DNA from: Nitrospirae bacterium JdFR-86
GTDB taxonomy: Bacteria > Nitrospirota > Thermodesulfovibrionia > Thermodesulfovibrionales > JdFR-86
Assembly (NCBI GenBank): GCA_002011815.1
Contig: MTOV01000018.1
Span: 1-57,743, forward strand
Reading direction: 5' to 3'
DNA length: 57,743 nt
A program made the translations under genes and the position numbers. Every line of letters begins with the position of its first letter. The stretch's first letter is position 1. The notes under the pieces are model-generated. The model was not told the DNA's origin, ran no database searches, and saw nothing but the letters and a program-made list of their open reading frames with translations. This document shows positions 23,248 through 31,722 of this stretch, one piece after another.

Positions 23248-24374
23248 CAAAAGACATCTTTTATGCAATTGAGCAGATAAGCAGGGAAAAGGGCATCCCG
23301 AAGGATGTGCTTATAGGGGCGATAGAGTCTGCCCTGCTTTCAGCCGCAAGAAAAAGATACGGCGGAAGGACGAACGTGCATGTGAAGATTGATGAAAAAG
23401 CGCACGCCATAACCCTCTACGAAACAAAAAAGATTGTAGAAGAAGTTACAGACAAAAACGAGGAGATATCAGTAGAAGAGGCAAAGGCTATAGACCCTGA
23501 AAAAGGGCTTGGCGACGAGGTGGACATTCCTCTTGACTTCCAGGATTTCGGAAGGATTGCTGCACAGACTGCAAAACAGGTTATATTCCAGCGTGTCAGG
23601 GAAGCGGAGCGCGATGTCATATACAACGAGTATAAAGATAAGGTAGGGCAGATTATCAGCGGCACGGTGATGAGAAAGGAAAAAGGCATCTACTATGTCA
23701 ACATCGGAAAGACAGAGGCCATATTGCCGCAAAGAGAAACACTCCCCGGAGAAAACCTTAAAAGGGGAGACATGATTAAGGCATATATTCTGGACATCAG
23801 GGTTACCTCAAAAGGACCTGCCATAATCATATCGAGGACAGACCCCCAGTTCGTGGCAGCACTTTTCAAAATGGAAGTGCCTGAGATAAGTGAAGGGCTC
23901 GTTGTGATTAAAAACGTTGTCAGAGAGCCAGGGGAAAGGACAAAGATTGCTGTATATTCCACTAATACCTCTATTGATCCAGTGGGTGCATGCGTGGGCA
24001 TGAAAGGCACAAGGGTTCAGTCTATCGTCCGTGAGCTTAAAGGCGAAAGGATAGATATTATTCCGTGGACTGACGACCTTAGAATGCTCATTGCAAGGGC
24101 ATTGAGCCCTGCCACTGTCGAAAGAGTGGGTATCAATGAGGAAGAAAAGACCGCAATGGTAGTCGTAAGCGACCAGCAGTTGTCCATTGCTATCGGCAAG
24201 AGAGGACAAAACGTCAAGCTTGCTATGAAGCTTACAGGGTGGGATATAGATATAATCAGCGAGTCCGAATACTCCAAGATAAAGATGGAAGAGGCCGAAA
24301 AGACCTTCGGCGAGTCGGTGCAGGCACAGTCACAGTCACAGGAAGAAGAAGACACACCATCAGTGGATGGTTAA
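23244..24374 (+). CDS. nusA: Transcription termination/antitermination factor NusA
   Basis: A protein of 376 residues: N-terminal RNA-polymerase-binding domain (1-130), S1 domain (about 131-200; GQIISGTVMRKEKGIYYV), then KH1/KH2 (GACVGMKGTRVQSIVREL and IAIGKRGQNVKLAMKLTGW). It lacks the C-terminal acidic repeats of the long E. coli form, as most phyla do. It starts inside the rimP stop and ends 8 nt inside recG. The usual downstream ylxR-infB genes are absent here. Confidence 0.97.
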   Translation: MTKDIFYAIEQISREKGIPKDVLIGAIESALLSAARKRYGGRTNVHVKIDEKAHAITLYETKKIVEEVTDKNEEISVEEAKAIDPEKGLGDEVDIPLDFQDFGRIAAQTAKQVIFQRVREAERDVIYNEYKDKVGQIISGTVMRKEKGIYYVNIGKTEAILPQRETLPGENLKRGDMIKAYILDIRVTSKGPAIIISRTDPQFVAALFKMEVPEISEGLVVIKNVVREPGERTKIAVYSTNTSIDPVGACVGMKGTRVQSIVRELKGERIDIIPWTDDLRMLIARALSPATVERVGINEEEKTAMVVVSDQQLSIAIGKRGQNVKLAMKLTGWDIDIISESEYSKIKMEEAEKTFGESVQAQSQSQEEEDTPSVDG

Positions 24375-26454
24375 AGACCTCTCAGATTACGAAATTCAAT
24401 ACATAAAGGGTGTAGGACCCCGCAGGGCAGCCCTCCTCAAACGCCTTAATATACGAAATGTCAGAGACGCCATGTTTTATCTCCCCTACAGGTATGAAGA
24501 CAGAAGGAATATCAAAAAGATACGTGATATAAACTCCGGGTTTCTGCAAACAGTCGTCGGCAAAGTCATCGCTGCCGAGGTTATAGACCTGCCACACAGC
24601 AGGCATAAGATTTTTGAACTCACAGTCTCCGACGGAAGCGGACTCATTAAAGGCAAGTGGTTCAACCAGCCGTTTATGAAGAAGAGGTTTAAAATCGGTC
24701 AGGAGGTCGTCCTGAGCGGGGTTGTCAAATACGGGTATCGCGGTATAGGACTTGAGATGGACAACCCGGAGTATGAATTTGCCAGCGATGACGAAGATGC
24801 CCTTATACACACCGCACGCATTGTGCCTGTATACAGGGCAACTGAAAACCTCAGTTGCAGACAGTTAAGAAACATAATATTCAATGTCCTTAAGACACAC
24901 CTGCATGAAGTCACCGACCCTGTTCCTGAGGATATCCTGAGGAGAAACAACCTTCCCGGACTTGCAGAAAGCATCATGAACTCGCATTTTCCGCAGGCAG
25001 ACATTGATGTGGACAGTCTTAACAACTGGAGGACGGATTACCAGAGAAGGCTTTCCTTTGATGAGCTTTTTATGCTCGAACTCGGTCTTGCAATCCTTAA
25101 AAAAGGAAAGAGCCGGCAGAAAGGCATAGAGTTCAATGCAAAAGGCACACTCGTTGAAAAGCTCCTCCGGATGCTTCCCTTTAGCCTGACTTCTGCACAG
25201 AAAAGGGCTTTTAATGAAGTATTAAAGGACATGAGGAGTCCTTATCCCATGCACAGGCTCATTCAAGGAGACGTGGGTTCAGGCAAGACTGTTGTGGCTT
25301 TGATGGCAGTGCTCGTTGCTGCAGAATGCGGCTATCAGTCCGCTTTTATGGCTCCTACAGAGATACTTGCCGAGCAGCATTATATAAATATTCATCGTCT
25401 GGTGGAAGACCTCGGACTTAAAATCTGTCTTCTTACAGGGAGCGTAAAAGACAGGCCTCTGGATGAGATAGCTTCAGGTAAGATAGATTTAGTCGTAGGC
25501 ACGCACGCACTTATACAGGAAAGCGTGAGGTTTGAAAAGCTCGGTCTTATCGTAATAGACGAACAGCACCGTTTTGGTGTGATGCAGAGGGCTGTGCTCA
25601 GAAAAAAGGCTTTAAACCCTGATGTCCTTATAATGACCGCTACGCCGATACCACGGACACTGGCAATGACCCTTTACGGCGACCTCGACTGCTCTGTCAT
25701 AGACGAACTTCCTCCCGGAAGAACACCTGTAAAGACCATGCTCTTCAAACAATCTGAAAAAAAACAAATATACGAGGCAATAGCCTCTGAGGTTAGAAAA
25801 GGCGGACAGGTGTATGTCGTATATCCTGTTATAGAAGGCTCTGAAAAGGTAAACCTCAAGTCTGCAATAATGGGAAAAGAGGCTTTGGAAAAGGTCTTCC
25901 CTGATATGACTGTTGCACTCATACACGGCAGGATGAAGCCTCAGGAAAGAGAATCCGTAATGGCTGACTTTAAGGACGGCAAGATTGATATACTTGTAAG
26001 CACAACGGTTATAGAGGTAGGGGTAGATGTGCCTAATGCATCCATGATGCTCATAGTGCATGCCGAAAGATTCGGTCTTTCTCAGCTTCATCAGCTAAGG
26101 GGCAGGGTCGGCAGGGGAAACAGGCAGTCCAGTTGTCTGCTCCTTGCCTATGAACCGCTTGGAGAAGAGGCAAGAAGAAGACTTGATGTCATGACACGCA
26201 CAACCGACGGCTTCAGGATAGCAGAGGAAGACCTTGATATAAGAGGGCCAGGTGAATTCCTCGGCACAAGACAGTCAGGAATGCCAGACTTAAGCATAGC
26301 CAACCTCGTAAGAGACTCAATGATGATTGAGCCGGCAAGGACAGAAGCATTCTCTTTAATAGAGCAAGACCCGGAATTGAAAAATTTTCCTGCACTCAAG
26401 GCATCGCTTGAGAGATTCTGGCACGGCAAAATCGAGATTTTTAAAACAGGGTAG
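24367..26454 (+). CDS. recG: ATP-dependent DNA helicase RecG
   Basis: A protein of 695 residues, the usual length. Wedge/OB region at 1-230, helicase motif I GDVGSGKTVVALMA, motif II DEQHR, motif III TATPIPRTLAM, motif VI QLRGRVGRG, and the C-terminal RecG hook. It remodels stalled replication forks and Holliday junctions. ATG 24367 overlaps the nusA 3' end by 8 nt, so translation is coupled to nusA, an uncommon pairing. Confidence 0.97.
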   Translation: MVKDLSDYEIQYIKGVGPRRAALLKRLNIRNVRDAMFYLPYRYEDRRNIKKIRDINSGFLQTVVGKVIAAEVIDLPHSRHKIFELTVSDGSGLIKGKWFNQPFMKKRFKIGQEVVLSGVVKYGYRGIGLEMDNPEYEFASDDEDALIHTARIVPVYRATENLSCRQLRNIIFNVLKTHLHEVTDPVPEDILRRNNLPGLAESIMNSHFPQADIDVDSLNNWRTDYQRRLSFDELFMLELGLAILKKGKSRQKGIEFNAKGTLVEKLLRMLPFSLTSAQKRAFNEVLKDMRSPYPMHRLIQGDVGSGKTVVALMAVLVAAECGYQSAFMAPTEILAEQHYINIHRLVEDLGLKICLLTGSVKDRPLDEIASGKIDLVVGTHALIQESVRFEKLGLIVIDEQHRFGVMQRAVLRKKALNPDVLIMTATPIPRTLAMTLYGDLDCSVIDELPPGRTPVKTMLFKQSEKKQIYEAIASEVRKGGQVYVVYPVIEGSEKVNLKSAIMGKEALEKVFPDMTVALIHGRMKPQERESVMADFKDGKIDILVSTTVIEVGVDVPNASMMLIVHAERFGLSQLHQLRGRVGRGNRQSSCLLLAYEPLGEEARRRLDVMTRTTDGFRIAEEDLDIRGPGEFLGTRQSGMPDLSIANLVRDSMMIEPARTEAFSLIEQDPELKNFPALKASLERFWHGKIEIFKTG

Positions 26455-26463
26455 GAGGGTTTT

Positions 26464-26778
26464 ATGTTGGGCAGACTGAAGGATAGCTTCGATGCAGGAG
26501 TCGAAAAAATCAGGTGGTTTTCGTCTCTGTTTAGCGAAAGGCTGAAGGTAGAGATGGCTGTTATGAAACTTCTCAAGCAGGCGAATGACCTTAAAAAGAA
26601 GAGGGATGAGCTGACAAGGACGATAGGAGAACGTGTGTTTGAGCTTAGAAACCGGCAGCACGTAAGTTTGCTGAAAGACGCGAAAATAAGACAGGCGATA
26701 AAAGAGCTTGAGAAACTCGATTCCGAGATTGAAGAGCTTAACAGCAGGGTCTCGGATATAGGAAAGGTTGAGGACTGA
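26464..26778 (+). CDS. Coiled-coil hypothetical protein
   Basis: A protein of 104 residues, nearly all helical and charged, with heptad character (LLKQANDLKKKRDELTRTIGERVFELRN and KELEKLDSEIEELNSRVSDIG). A GGAGGG Shine-Dalgarno precedes the ATG and its TGA overlaps the next ATG (TGATG). It sits between recG and the prepilin peptidase gene. No family recognised. Confidence 0.75.
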   Translation: MLGRLKDSFDAGVEKIRWFSSLFSERLKVEMAVMKLLKQANDLKKKRDELTRTIGERVFELRNRQHVSLLKDAKIRQAIKELEKLDSEIEELNSRVSDIGKVED

Positions 26779-27551
26779 TGATTGAGTATACGGCAATTGT
26801 CTTATTCGGTCTTATAATCGGTTCTTTTCTGAATGTAGTCATCTGGAGGATGCCGAGGGGACAGTCAATAATAAGCCCGTCCTCAAGGTGTCCTTCCTGC
26901 AGCACGCCGCTCAGGGCGTGGGACAACATACCTGTGCTGAGTTATATTCTTCTCAGGGGCAGGTGCAGGTATTGCGGTGCAAGGATTGCGTTCAGATATC
27001 CTCTGGTCGAGTCGCTTAATGCATTGCTTTATGCAATGGTGCTTTACCGTTTCGGCATAGGCTGGCATATGCCTTTTTACCTTGCGTTTGTGTCTTCTTT
27101 GATTGTCATTACGTTCATAGACCTTGACTTCCAGATAATTCCGGACAGCATTACCCTTACGGCAATCCCCCTCGGACTCGTTGCAGGCTCGTTGATACTT
27201 CCGGATCCTTTCTCAAGGATGGAGCTTTTGGGATACAAGGCTTCGTTTATTGGCGCTTTGAGCGGCTTTGGACTTTTTTATGCTGTTGCTGTTCTCAGCC
27301 GGGGAGGCATGGGAGGCGGTGACATAAAGATGATGGCAATGGTCGGCGCTCTGCTCGGATGGAAAGGCGTGCTCCTTACTACACTTCTGGGAAGCTTTTC
27401 AGGCTCTGTGATCGGAATCTTCTTTATGGTATTTAAAGGAAAAGGAAGAAAAGCGAAAATTCCGTTCGGTCCTTTTATTGCATTGGGCTCGATTATAACA
27501 CTCTTCTGGGGACAGGAGATTTTTTACTGGTATCTCTATGTCGGACGCTAA
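26778..27551 (+). CDS. pilD: Prepilin leader peptidase / N-methyltransferase (PilD/GspO type)
   Basis: A membrane protein of 257 residues. An N-terminal cytoplasmic loop carries two zinc-type pairs (CPSCSTP and CRYCGA) as in the bifunctional methyltransferase/peptidase. The catalytic aspartates are in FIDLDFQIIPD and GGGDIKMM. It processes type IV pilins or type II secretion pseudopilins at the inner membrane. The next gene starts 14 nt before its end. No pilin genes are visible in the window, so substrates lie elsewhere. Confidence 0.95.
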   Translation: MIEYTAIVLFGLIIGSFLNVVIWRMPRGQSIISPSSRCPSCSTPLRAWDNIPVLSYILLRGRCRYCGARIAFRYPLVESLNALLYAMVLYRFGIGWHMPFYLAFVSSLIVITFIDLDFQIIPDSITLTAIPLGLVAGSLILPDPFSRMELLGYKASFIGALSGFGLFYAVAVLSRGGMGGGDIKMMAMVGALLGWKGVLLTTLLGSFSGSVIGIFFMVFKGKGRKAKIPFGPFIALGSIITLFWGQEIFYWYLYVGR

Positions 27552-28767
27552 TCTCTATATAATTCAGGCTCTTACTATCGGCATTATACTGCTTCTTGCA
27601 CTCTATATTGTCGTGTTGATTTACCTGAGGATGAGAAGAGCACGCAAAAAAACAGAGGGGACATCAGAGGTCGGCTTTGTCGTGGATACGTTTCATGAGC
27701 TTGTCTCTGCCCTGAAGGCAAAAGAAAAAGAGCTTGAAATCTTAAGAAAAAAAGCAGAGGAAAAGGCAGGGATAATCGAAGGCTACAACGAAAACATACT
27801 CCAGAGCGTCCCAAGCGGGGTGATAAGCCTTGATAAGGAATGGAAGATAGTAAAGGTGAACTCTTCGGCTGAGAGAATCCTTCAGGTGAAAGCCGAGGAT
27901 ATAATCGGGAAAGGCTTCAGGGAGGTCTTCGGCAGTCTTGATGCAGAAGGAACGGTTCAGCGTGGTGAAGCCCAGTATGTGACAGGCTCAGGCAAGAGGA
28001 TCTGGCTTGGTTTTACTCTTTCGCCACTGCTCGATGCAGACAAAAACACCATAGGTCAGCTTTTTGTCTTTACTGATTTAACAGAACTCAAGGCGCTTGA
28101 AGCGCAGGCAGAACTCAGGCAGAGGCTTTCAAGCCTCGGCGAAATGGCTGCAGGCATCGCCCATGAACTCCGGAACCCGATGGGCGTAATCGCTGGTTAT
28201 ATGCGACTCCTTGAAAAGAAAGTAGACCCGTCAGTCCAGCACATAGTAGACGCAGTGTCAAAAGAAGTCGCTGCCATGGACAGAATTATCACAGAGTTCC
28301 TCTCCTTTGCAAAGCCAAAAGAACTCGACCTCTCGGATGTAAACCTTTTCAGTCTCATAGAAAGCACTGTAGAAAACACTGTTGATGAAAAGCACGGTAT
28401 AGAGGTTCTGGTTGACGTTGACAAAGCGTTTACCCTTCAGGCAGATGAAGTCCTTTTAAGACAGGCGTTTGCAAACCTTCTTCAGAATGCCGTTGAAGCG
28501 ATGAGCGCCGGAGGAAAGATTTACATCAATGCAGACGTTGGTGACCAGTCCGTAACTGTATCCATTACTGATACAGGTTACGGCATACCTGAAAACATAA
28601 AAGACAGGATATTCCTTCCGTTTTATACCACAAAGGAAAAGGGCACCGGCCTTGGTCTTGCCATAGTGCATAGAATCATTACAAGCCACGGGGGAAACAT
28701 CGACGTCGAAAGCAGTGATAAGGGAACAACTTTCAGAATAAGGCTTCCCCTGAAAAAAGCAGAATAA
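27538..28767 (+). CDS. PAS-domain sensor histidine kinase (NtrB-like)
   Basis: A protein of 409 residues with one N-terminal transmembrane helix (about 8-27), a coiled coil and a PAS domain (about 75-190; SVPSGVISLDKEWKIVKVN). HisKA has H209 (AAGIAHELRNPMG), and a HATPase domain ends in GTTFRIRLPL. It overlaps pilD by 14 nt. A one-helix membrane kinase plus the NtrC-like regulator encoded 0.8 kb downstream would be a plausible pair, as in PilS/PilR, but a minus-strand gene lies between them and the link is inference. Confidence 0.9.
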   Translation: MSDANLYIIQALTIGIILLLALYIVVLIYLRMRRARKKTEGTSEVGFVVDTFHELVSALKAKEKELEILRKKAEEKAGIIEGYNENILQSVPSGVISLDKEWKIVKVNSSAERILQVKAEDIIGKGFREVFGSLDAEGTVQRGEAQYVTGSGKRIWLGFTLSPLLDADKNTIGQLFVFTDLTELKALEAQAELRQRLSSLGEMAAGIAHELRNPMGVIAGYMRLLEKKVDPSVQHIVDAVSKEVAAMDRIITEFLSFAKPKELDLSDVNLFSLIESTVENTVDEKHGIEVLVDVDKAFTLQADEVLLRQAFANLLQNAVEAMSAGGKIYINADVGDQSVTVSITDTGYGIPENIKDRIFLPFYTTKEKGTGLGLAIVHRIITSHGGNIDVESSDKGTTFRIRLPLKKAE

Positions 28768-28772
28768 AAGAT

Positions 28773-29420
28773 TTATGCATTCATGAGTGCAACCACCCAG
28801 AGGATAAAAGACATGACAAAACAGCAAATGCCATAGACAGCAGGTCTTTTTCTTACCCTCAGGTTTCTGTCGAATCCTTTAAAGATAATAAATATGATTG
28901 ATGCCACCCAGCCTGTAAAGCCGACTGCAGAAAGCATACTCCATAGAGGACTTGGCGCTCTGTCTGTCTTGAGAACATAAAGATGTTTTTCAATTTCTTT
29001 TTCAAACTCATCAGGGCGTATAGCCCCTTCTTTGAGCAGGATTTCTGTGTTAAGCCTTGCGATTTTCTCATCGCATTTGTCTATCCAGTGTTTCTTTGGA
29101 GTAAAGAGGCTTCTTGATGCGTAGAGGGAGCTTCTTAGAGAAGAATAAGCTGCGTTAGCCCTTTGAAGTTGCCCTTTTTTTTCAAACATTTCACCCATCT
29201 GCCATAGCCGTTGTGCGGCTTTTTCCGTATAAGGCGAAAACGGAATATAAAAATGCATTGAGGTGGTGTATTCCCTTACTGCAAGCTTCCAGTTGGATTT
29301 CTTGTAGTGGTTTTCAGCCTTAATGAAGTGGTTTCTCTGGAGGTAAAAAACCCTTCCTGAGACAAAAGTCAGTATGATGAAAAAGACGATTAACCCTTTA
29401 AACAGCGAACTTTTCGGCAT
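28773..29420 (-). CDS. Membrane protein with TPR-like soluble region, unknown function
   Basis: A protein of 215 residues: an N-terminal transmembrane helix (about 8-24), a helical soluble part with TPR-like lines (AENHYKKSNWKLAVREYTTS, EMFEKKGQLQRANAAYSS), then two C-terminal helices (about 158-178 and 192-212). TATAAT on the minus strand lies 8 nt before the ATG, so the mRNA may be leaderless. It sits between a histidine kinase and an NtrC-like regulator on the other strand. Family not recognised. Confidence 0.65.
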   Translation of the reverse strand: MPKSSLFKGLIVFFIILTFVSGRVFYLQRNHFIKAENHYKKSNWKLAVREYTTSMHFYIPFSPYTEKAAQRLWQMGEMFEKKGQLQRANAAYSSLRSSLYASRSLFTPKKHWIDKCDEKIARLNTEILLKEGAIRPDEFEKEIEKHLYVLKTDRAPSPLWSMLSAVGFTGWVASIIFIIFKGFDRNLRVRKRPAVYGICCFVMSFILWVVALMNA

Positions 29421-29545
29421 TTTCCCAAATTATACCACCTGTTACTGGCAGAAGCACGTAAGCTTGATGAACCTTTGTTAAATATGTATAATAACAGCCT
29501 CAACTCCGCTTTCGATTCAATCCCGGGGGGGCTTAGAAACAATCA

Positions 29546-30865
29546 ATGAACAGACAGCTGGTCATACTCTCCAGCGACAGCGAAACTGTGTCAAATATCA
29601 GGAAGGCGCTTGAGCCGCTATGCTGTGGAATAACAGTGAAGCAGAGGCTTTCATCCTGCCTGAAGGCAATAAAAGGCTCGGAACTTATACTTCTTGACCT
29701 GTCTGACAAAGACACCTCTGTTTTAAACGAGATAAAGTCATATCATCCAGAGGCTCTGGTGCTTGTAATAGTGTCAGACGGCTGTAGTACCAAAGCCTAT
29801 GAAGACGGGGCACTGTGTTGTCTGGAAAAGCCAGTGGATTTGCTCGAGCTGAAAGTAACTGTCCGGAATGCCTTTACGCTTATGGAACTCAGGCAGGAAG
29901 TCGGGATGCTTAGAAGCGCTGAGGTTCCAAAACTCATAGTAGGGAAAAACCTCAAAATGCTAAAAGTCCTGAAACAGATAGAAAAGGCAGCGGCAAAAGA
30001 CACCCCTGTGCTTATATCAGGAGAGGAAGGCACAGGAAAAGAAGTGGTTGCAAAGGCAATACACTTTACGAGCGCACGAAAAACAGGGCGTTTCGTATTA
30101 GTTGAAAACTCTGACAGACTCGAGGAGGAACTCTTTGGAAAAATCTCTGACAGGGGTGTGCTGCCAGGCAAGATTATAAATGCAGAAGGAGGCACCTTAT
30201 TTCTTAAGGAATGCGACAAGATGACTCCAGAGTTCAGAAAAAAACTTTCAAGATTCATAAAAGACAAGCAGTTCAGCCCTGTTAACGGCACAGAGGAAAC
30301 GAAGGCTGACGTCAGAGTCATCTGTGCAGTCAGTTCCATTGAAAAAGAAGACCCTTTCTGCCGGAACTTTCCTCAGGAGATAAAACTTCCCCCGCTCAGA
30401 CAAAGACGGGAAGACATAATCCCCCTTGCCGAACACTTCCTTAAGATGTCGGAGAAGACCTTTTATGAGGGTCCAAAAAGCCTTTCTAAAGACGCAAAAA
30501 AAGCCCTGCTTGAATATCACTGGCCAGGCAATGTGAGTGAGTTGAAAAAGACCATAAGAAAGGCTTACGTGCTTTCAAGGAATAACATAATAGAAGACCA
30601 TCACCTTGCCTTTGAAGACGGCTCTTCGTCTTATTCAATAAAAGAGTTCCTCGAAGATAAATTGAAAAAATATATAAAAGAGATGACAAAGCTCGGAAGC
30701 TCAGGCATTTACGACACCGTGGTCTCTGAAGTAGAAAAAGCATTAATAGAGCTGGTGCTTAAAGAAACCGGCGGAAATCAGATAAAAGCAGCGAAGACCC
30801 TCGGCATAAACAGAAATACATTAAGAATGAAGATAAAAAATTACAAGATAAAAAACCCTTTCTAA
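29546..30865 (+). CDS. Atypical NtrC-like AAA+ response regulator lacking GAFTGA
   Basis: A protein of 439 residues: receiver-like domain (1-115), AAA+ domain (about 130-355) and Fis-type HTH (about 395-435; GGNQIKAAKTLGINRNTLR). The receiver keeps an Asp in LILLDLSDKD and a Lys in LEKPVD but has SSDSE in place of the acidic pair. Walker A is GEEGTGKEV. Where canonical enhancer-binding proteins have ELFGHEKGAFTGA, this one reads ELFGKISDRGVLPGK, and the arginine-finger region is altered. It probably cannot remodel sigma54 polymerase in the usual way; it may act as a sigma54-independent regulator. Confidence 0.85.
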   Translation: MNRQLVILSSDSETVSNIRKALEPLCCGITVKQRLSSCLKAIKGSELILLDLSDKDTSVLNEIKSYHPEALVLVIVSDGCSTKAYEDGALCCLEKPVDLLELKVTVRNAFTLMELRQEVGMLRSAEVPKLIVGKNLKMLKVLKQIEKAAAKDTPVLISGEEGTGKEVVAKAIHFTSARKTGRFVLVENSDRLEEELFGKISDRGVLPGKIINAEGGTLFLKECDKMTPEFRKKLSRFIKDKQFSPVNGTEETKADVRVICAVSSIEKEDPFCRNFPQEIKLPPLRQRREDIIPLAEHFLKMSEKTFYEGPKSLSKDAKKALLEYHWPGNVSELKKTIRKAYVLSRNNIIEDHHLAFEDGSSSYSIKEFLEDKLKKYIKEMTKLGSSGIYDTVVSEVEKALIELVLKETGGNQIKAAKTLGINRNTLRMKIKNYKIKNPF

Positions 30866-30892
30866 GCGCAGACCGACGCCTGATAATCTTAG

Positions 30893-31684
30893 TTATTCCA
30901 TTTTTGTATCTTTAAGTGCATCTTTGCATGGGCATTCTCTTTTGCCTGGGATAAGCGGGAATATTTCTTTCAGAAGATGTTTTATCTTTTCGTTTGACTC
31001 TTCCATTTTCTTAATGACTTCCACTGTGGTCAGTTTTTTTCCGGAGATGCCTGCTGCGTGGTTTGTAACCACTGCAATGGCTGAAAAGCAGATTTCAAGC
31101 TCTCTTGCAAGTGCTGCTTCAGGCATGCCTGTCATTCCGATTACGTCTCCGCCTATCATGCCGAAGAATTTTATCTCTGCTTTGCTTTCGAGTCTTGGTC
31201 CGTTGACACAGACGTAAGTGCCGCTTTCTCTAAGCTCTATGCCGGCTTTCTCTGCCGCCCTGAGGATGCTCTCTCTTAGTTCCGGGCAGTAAGGCTCTGT
31301 AAAGTCTATATGCACGACCTCGCTGTCACCATAAAAGGTAGAAGGTCGTGCTCCCTGAACCATGTCGATAATCTGGTCAAGCAGGACTATGTCACCGGGC
31401 TTGAATCCAGTGTTTATTCCGCCTGAGGCATTGACGGATATGATGCGTTCTACTCCAATTTCTCTGAATCCCCAGATGTTTGCCCTGTAGTTTATTCTGT
31501 CCGGCGGTATGTGATGGGGCAGACCGTGTCTTGGAAGAAAGGCAATCTCGATACCTGAGATGTCCACTATCCTGTAAGGGGCAGACGGCTTGCCAAACGG
31601 AGTGGTTATGGTTTTTTCTCCAACCGTGCGAAAGCCTGAAATCTCATAAAGCCCACTTCCTCCTATGACACCTATCAATGGCAT
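30893..31684 (-). CDS. mtnP: Methylthioadenosine/methylthioinosine phosphorylase family protein
   Basis: A protein of 263 residues with the MTAP signature (GVIGGSGLYEI, FLPRHG, NYRANIWGF, VNASGGIN, GMTGMPEAALARE). Where human MTAP has TDYDCW with Asp contacting the 6-amino group, this protein has TNHAAGISG. Asn at that position is typical of 6-oxopurine-specific members such as methylthioinosine phosphorylase, so the substrate may be MTI or another 6-oxopurine nucleoside. It acts in methionine/purine salvage in the cytoplasm. Divergent from tldD. Confidence 0.88.
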   Translation of the reverse strand: MPLIGVIGGSGLYEISGFRTVGEKTITTPFGKPSAPYRIVDISGIEIAFLPRHGLPHHIPPDRINYRANIWGFREIGVERIISVNASGGINTGFKPGDIVLLDQIIDMVQGARPSTFYGDSEVVHIDFTEPYCPELRESILRAAEKAGIELRESGTYVCVNGPRLESKAEIKFFGMIGGDVIGMTGMPEAALARELEICFSAIAVVTNHAAGISGKKLTTVEVIKKMEESNEKIKHLLKEIFPLIPGKRECPCKDALKDTKME

Positions 31685-31722
31685 GATATAATAGTAACTT
31701 AAAGAATATTTAAAGGCAAACG

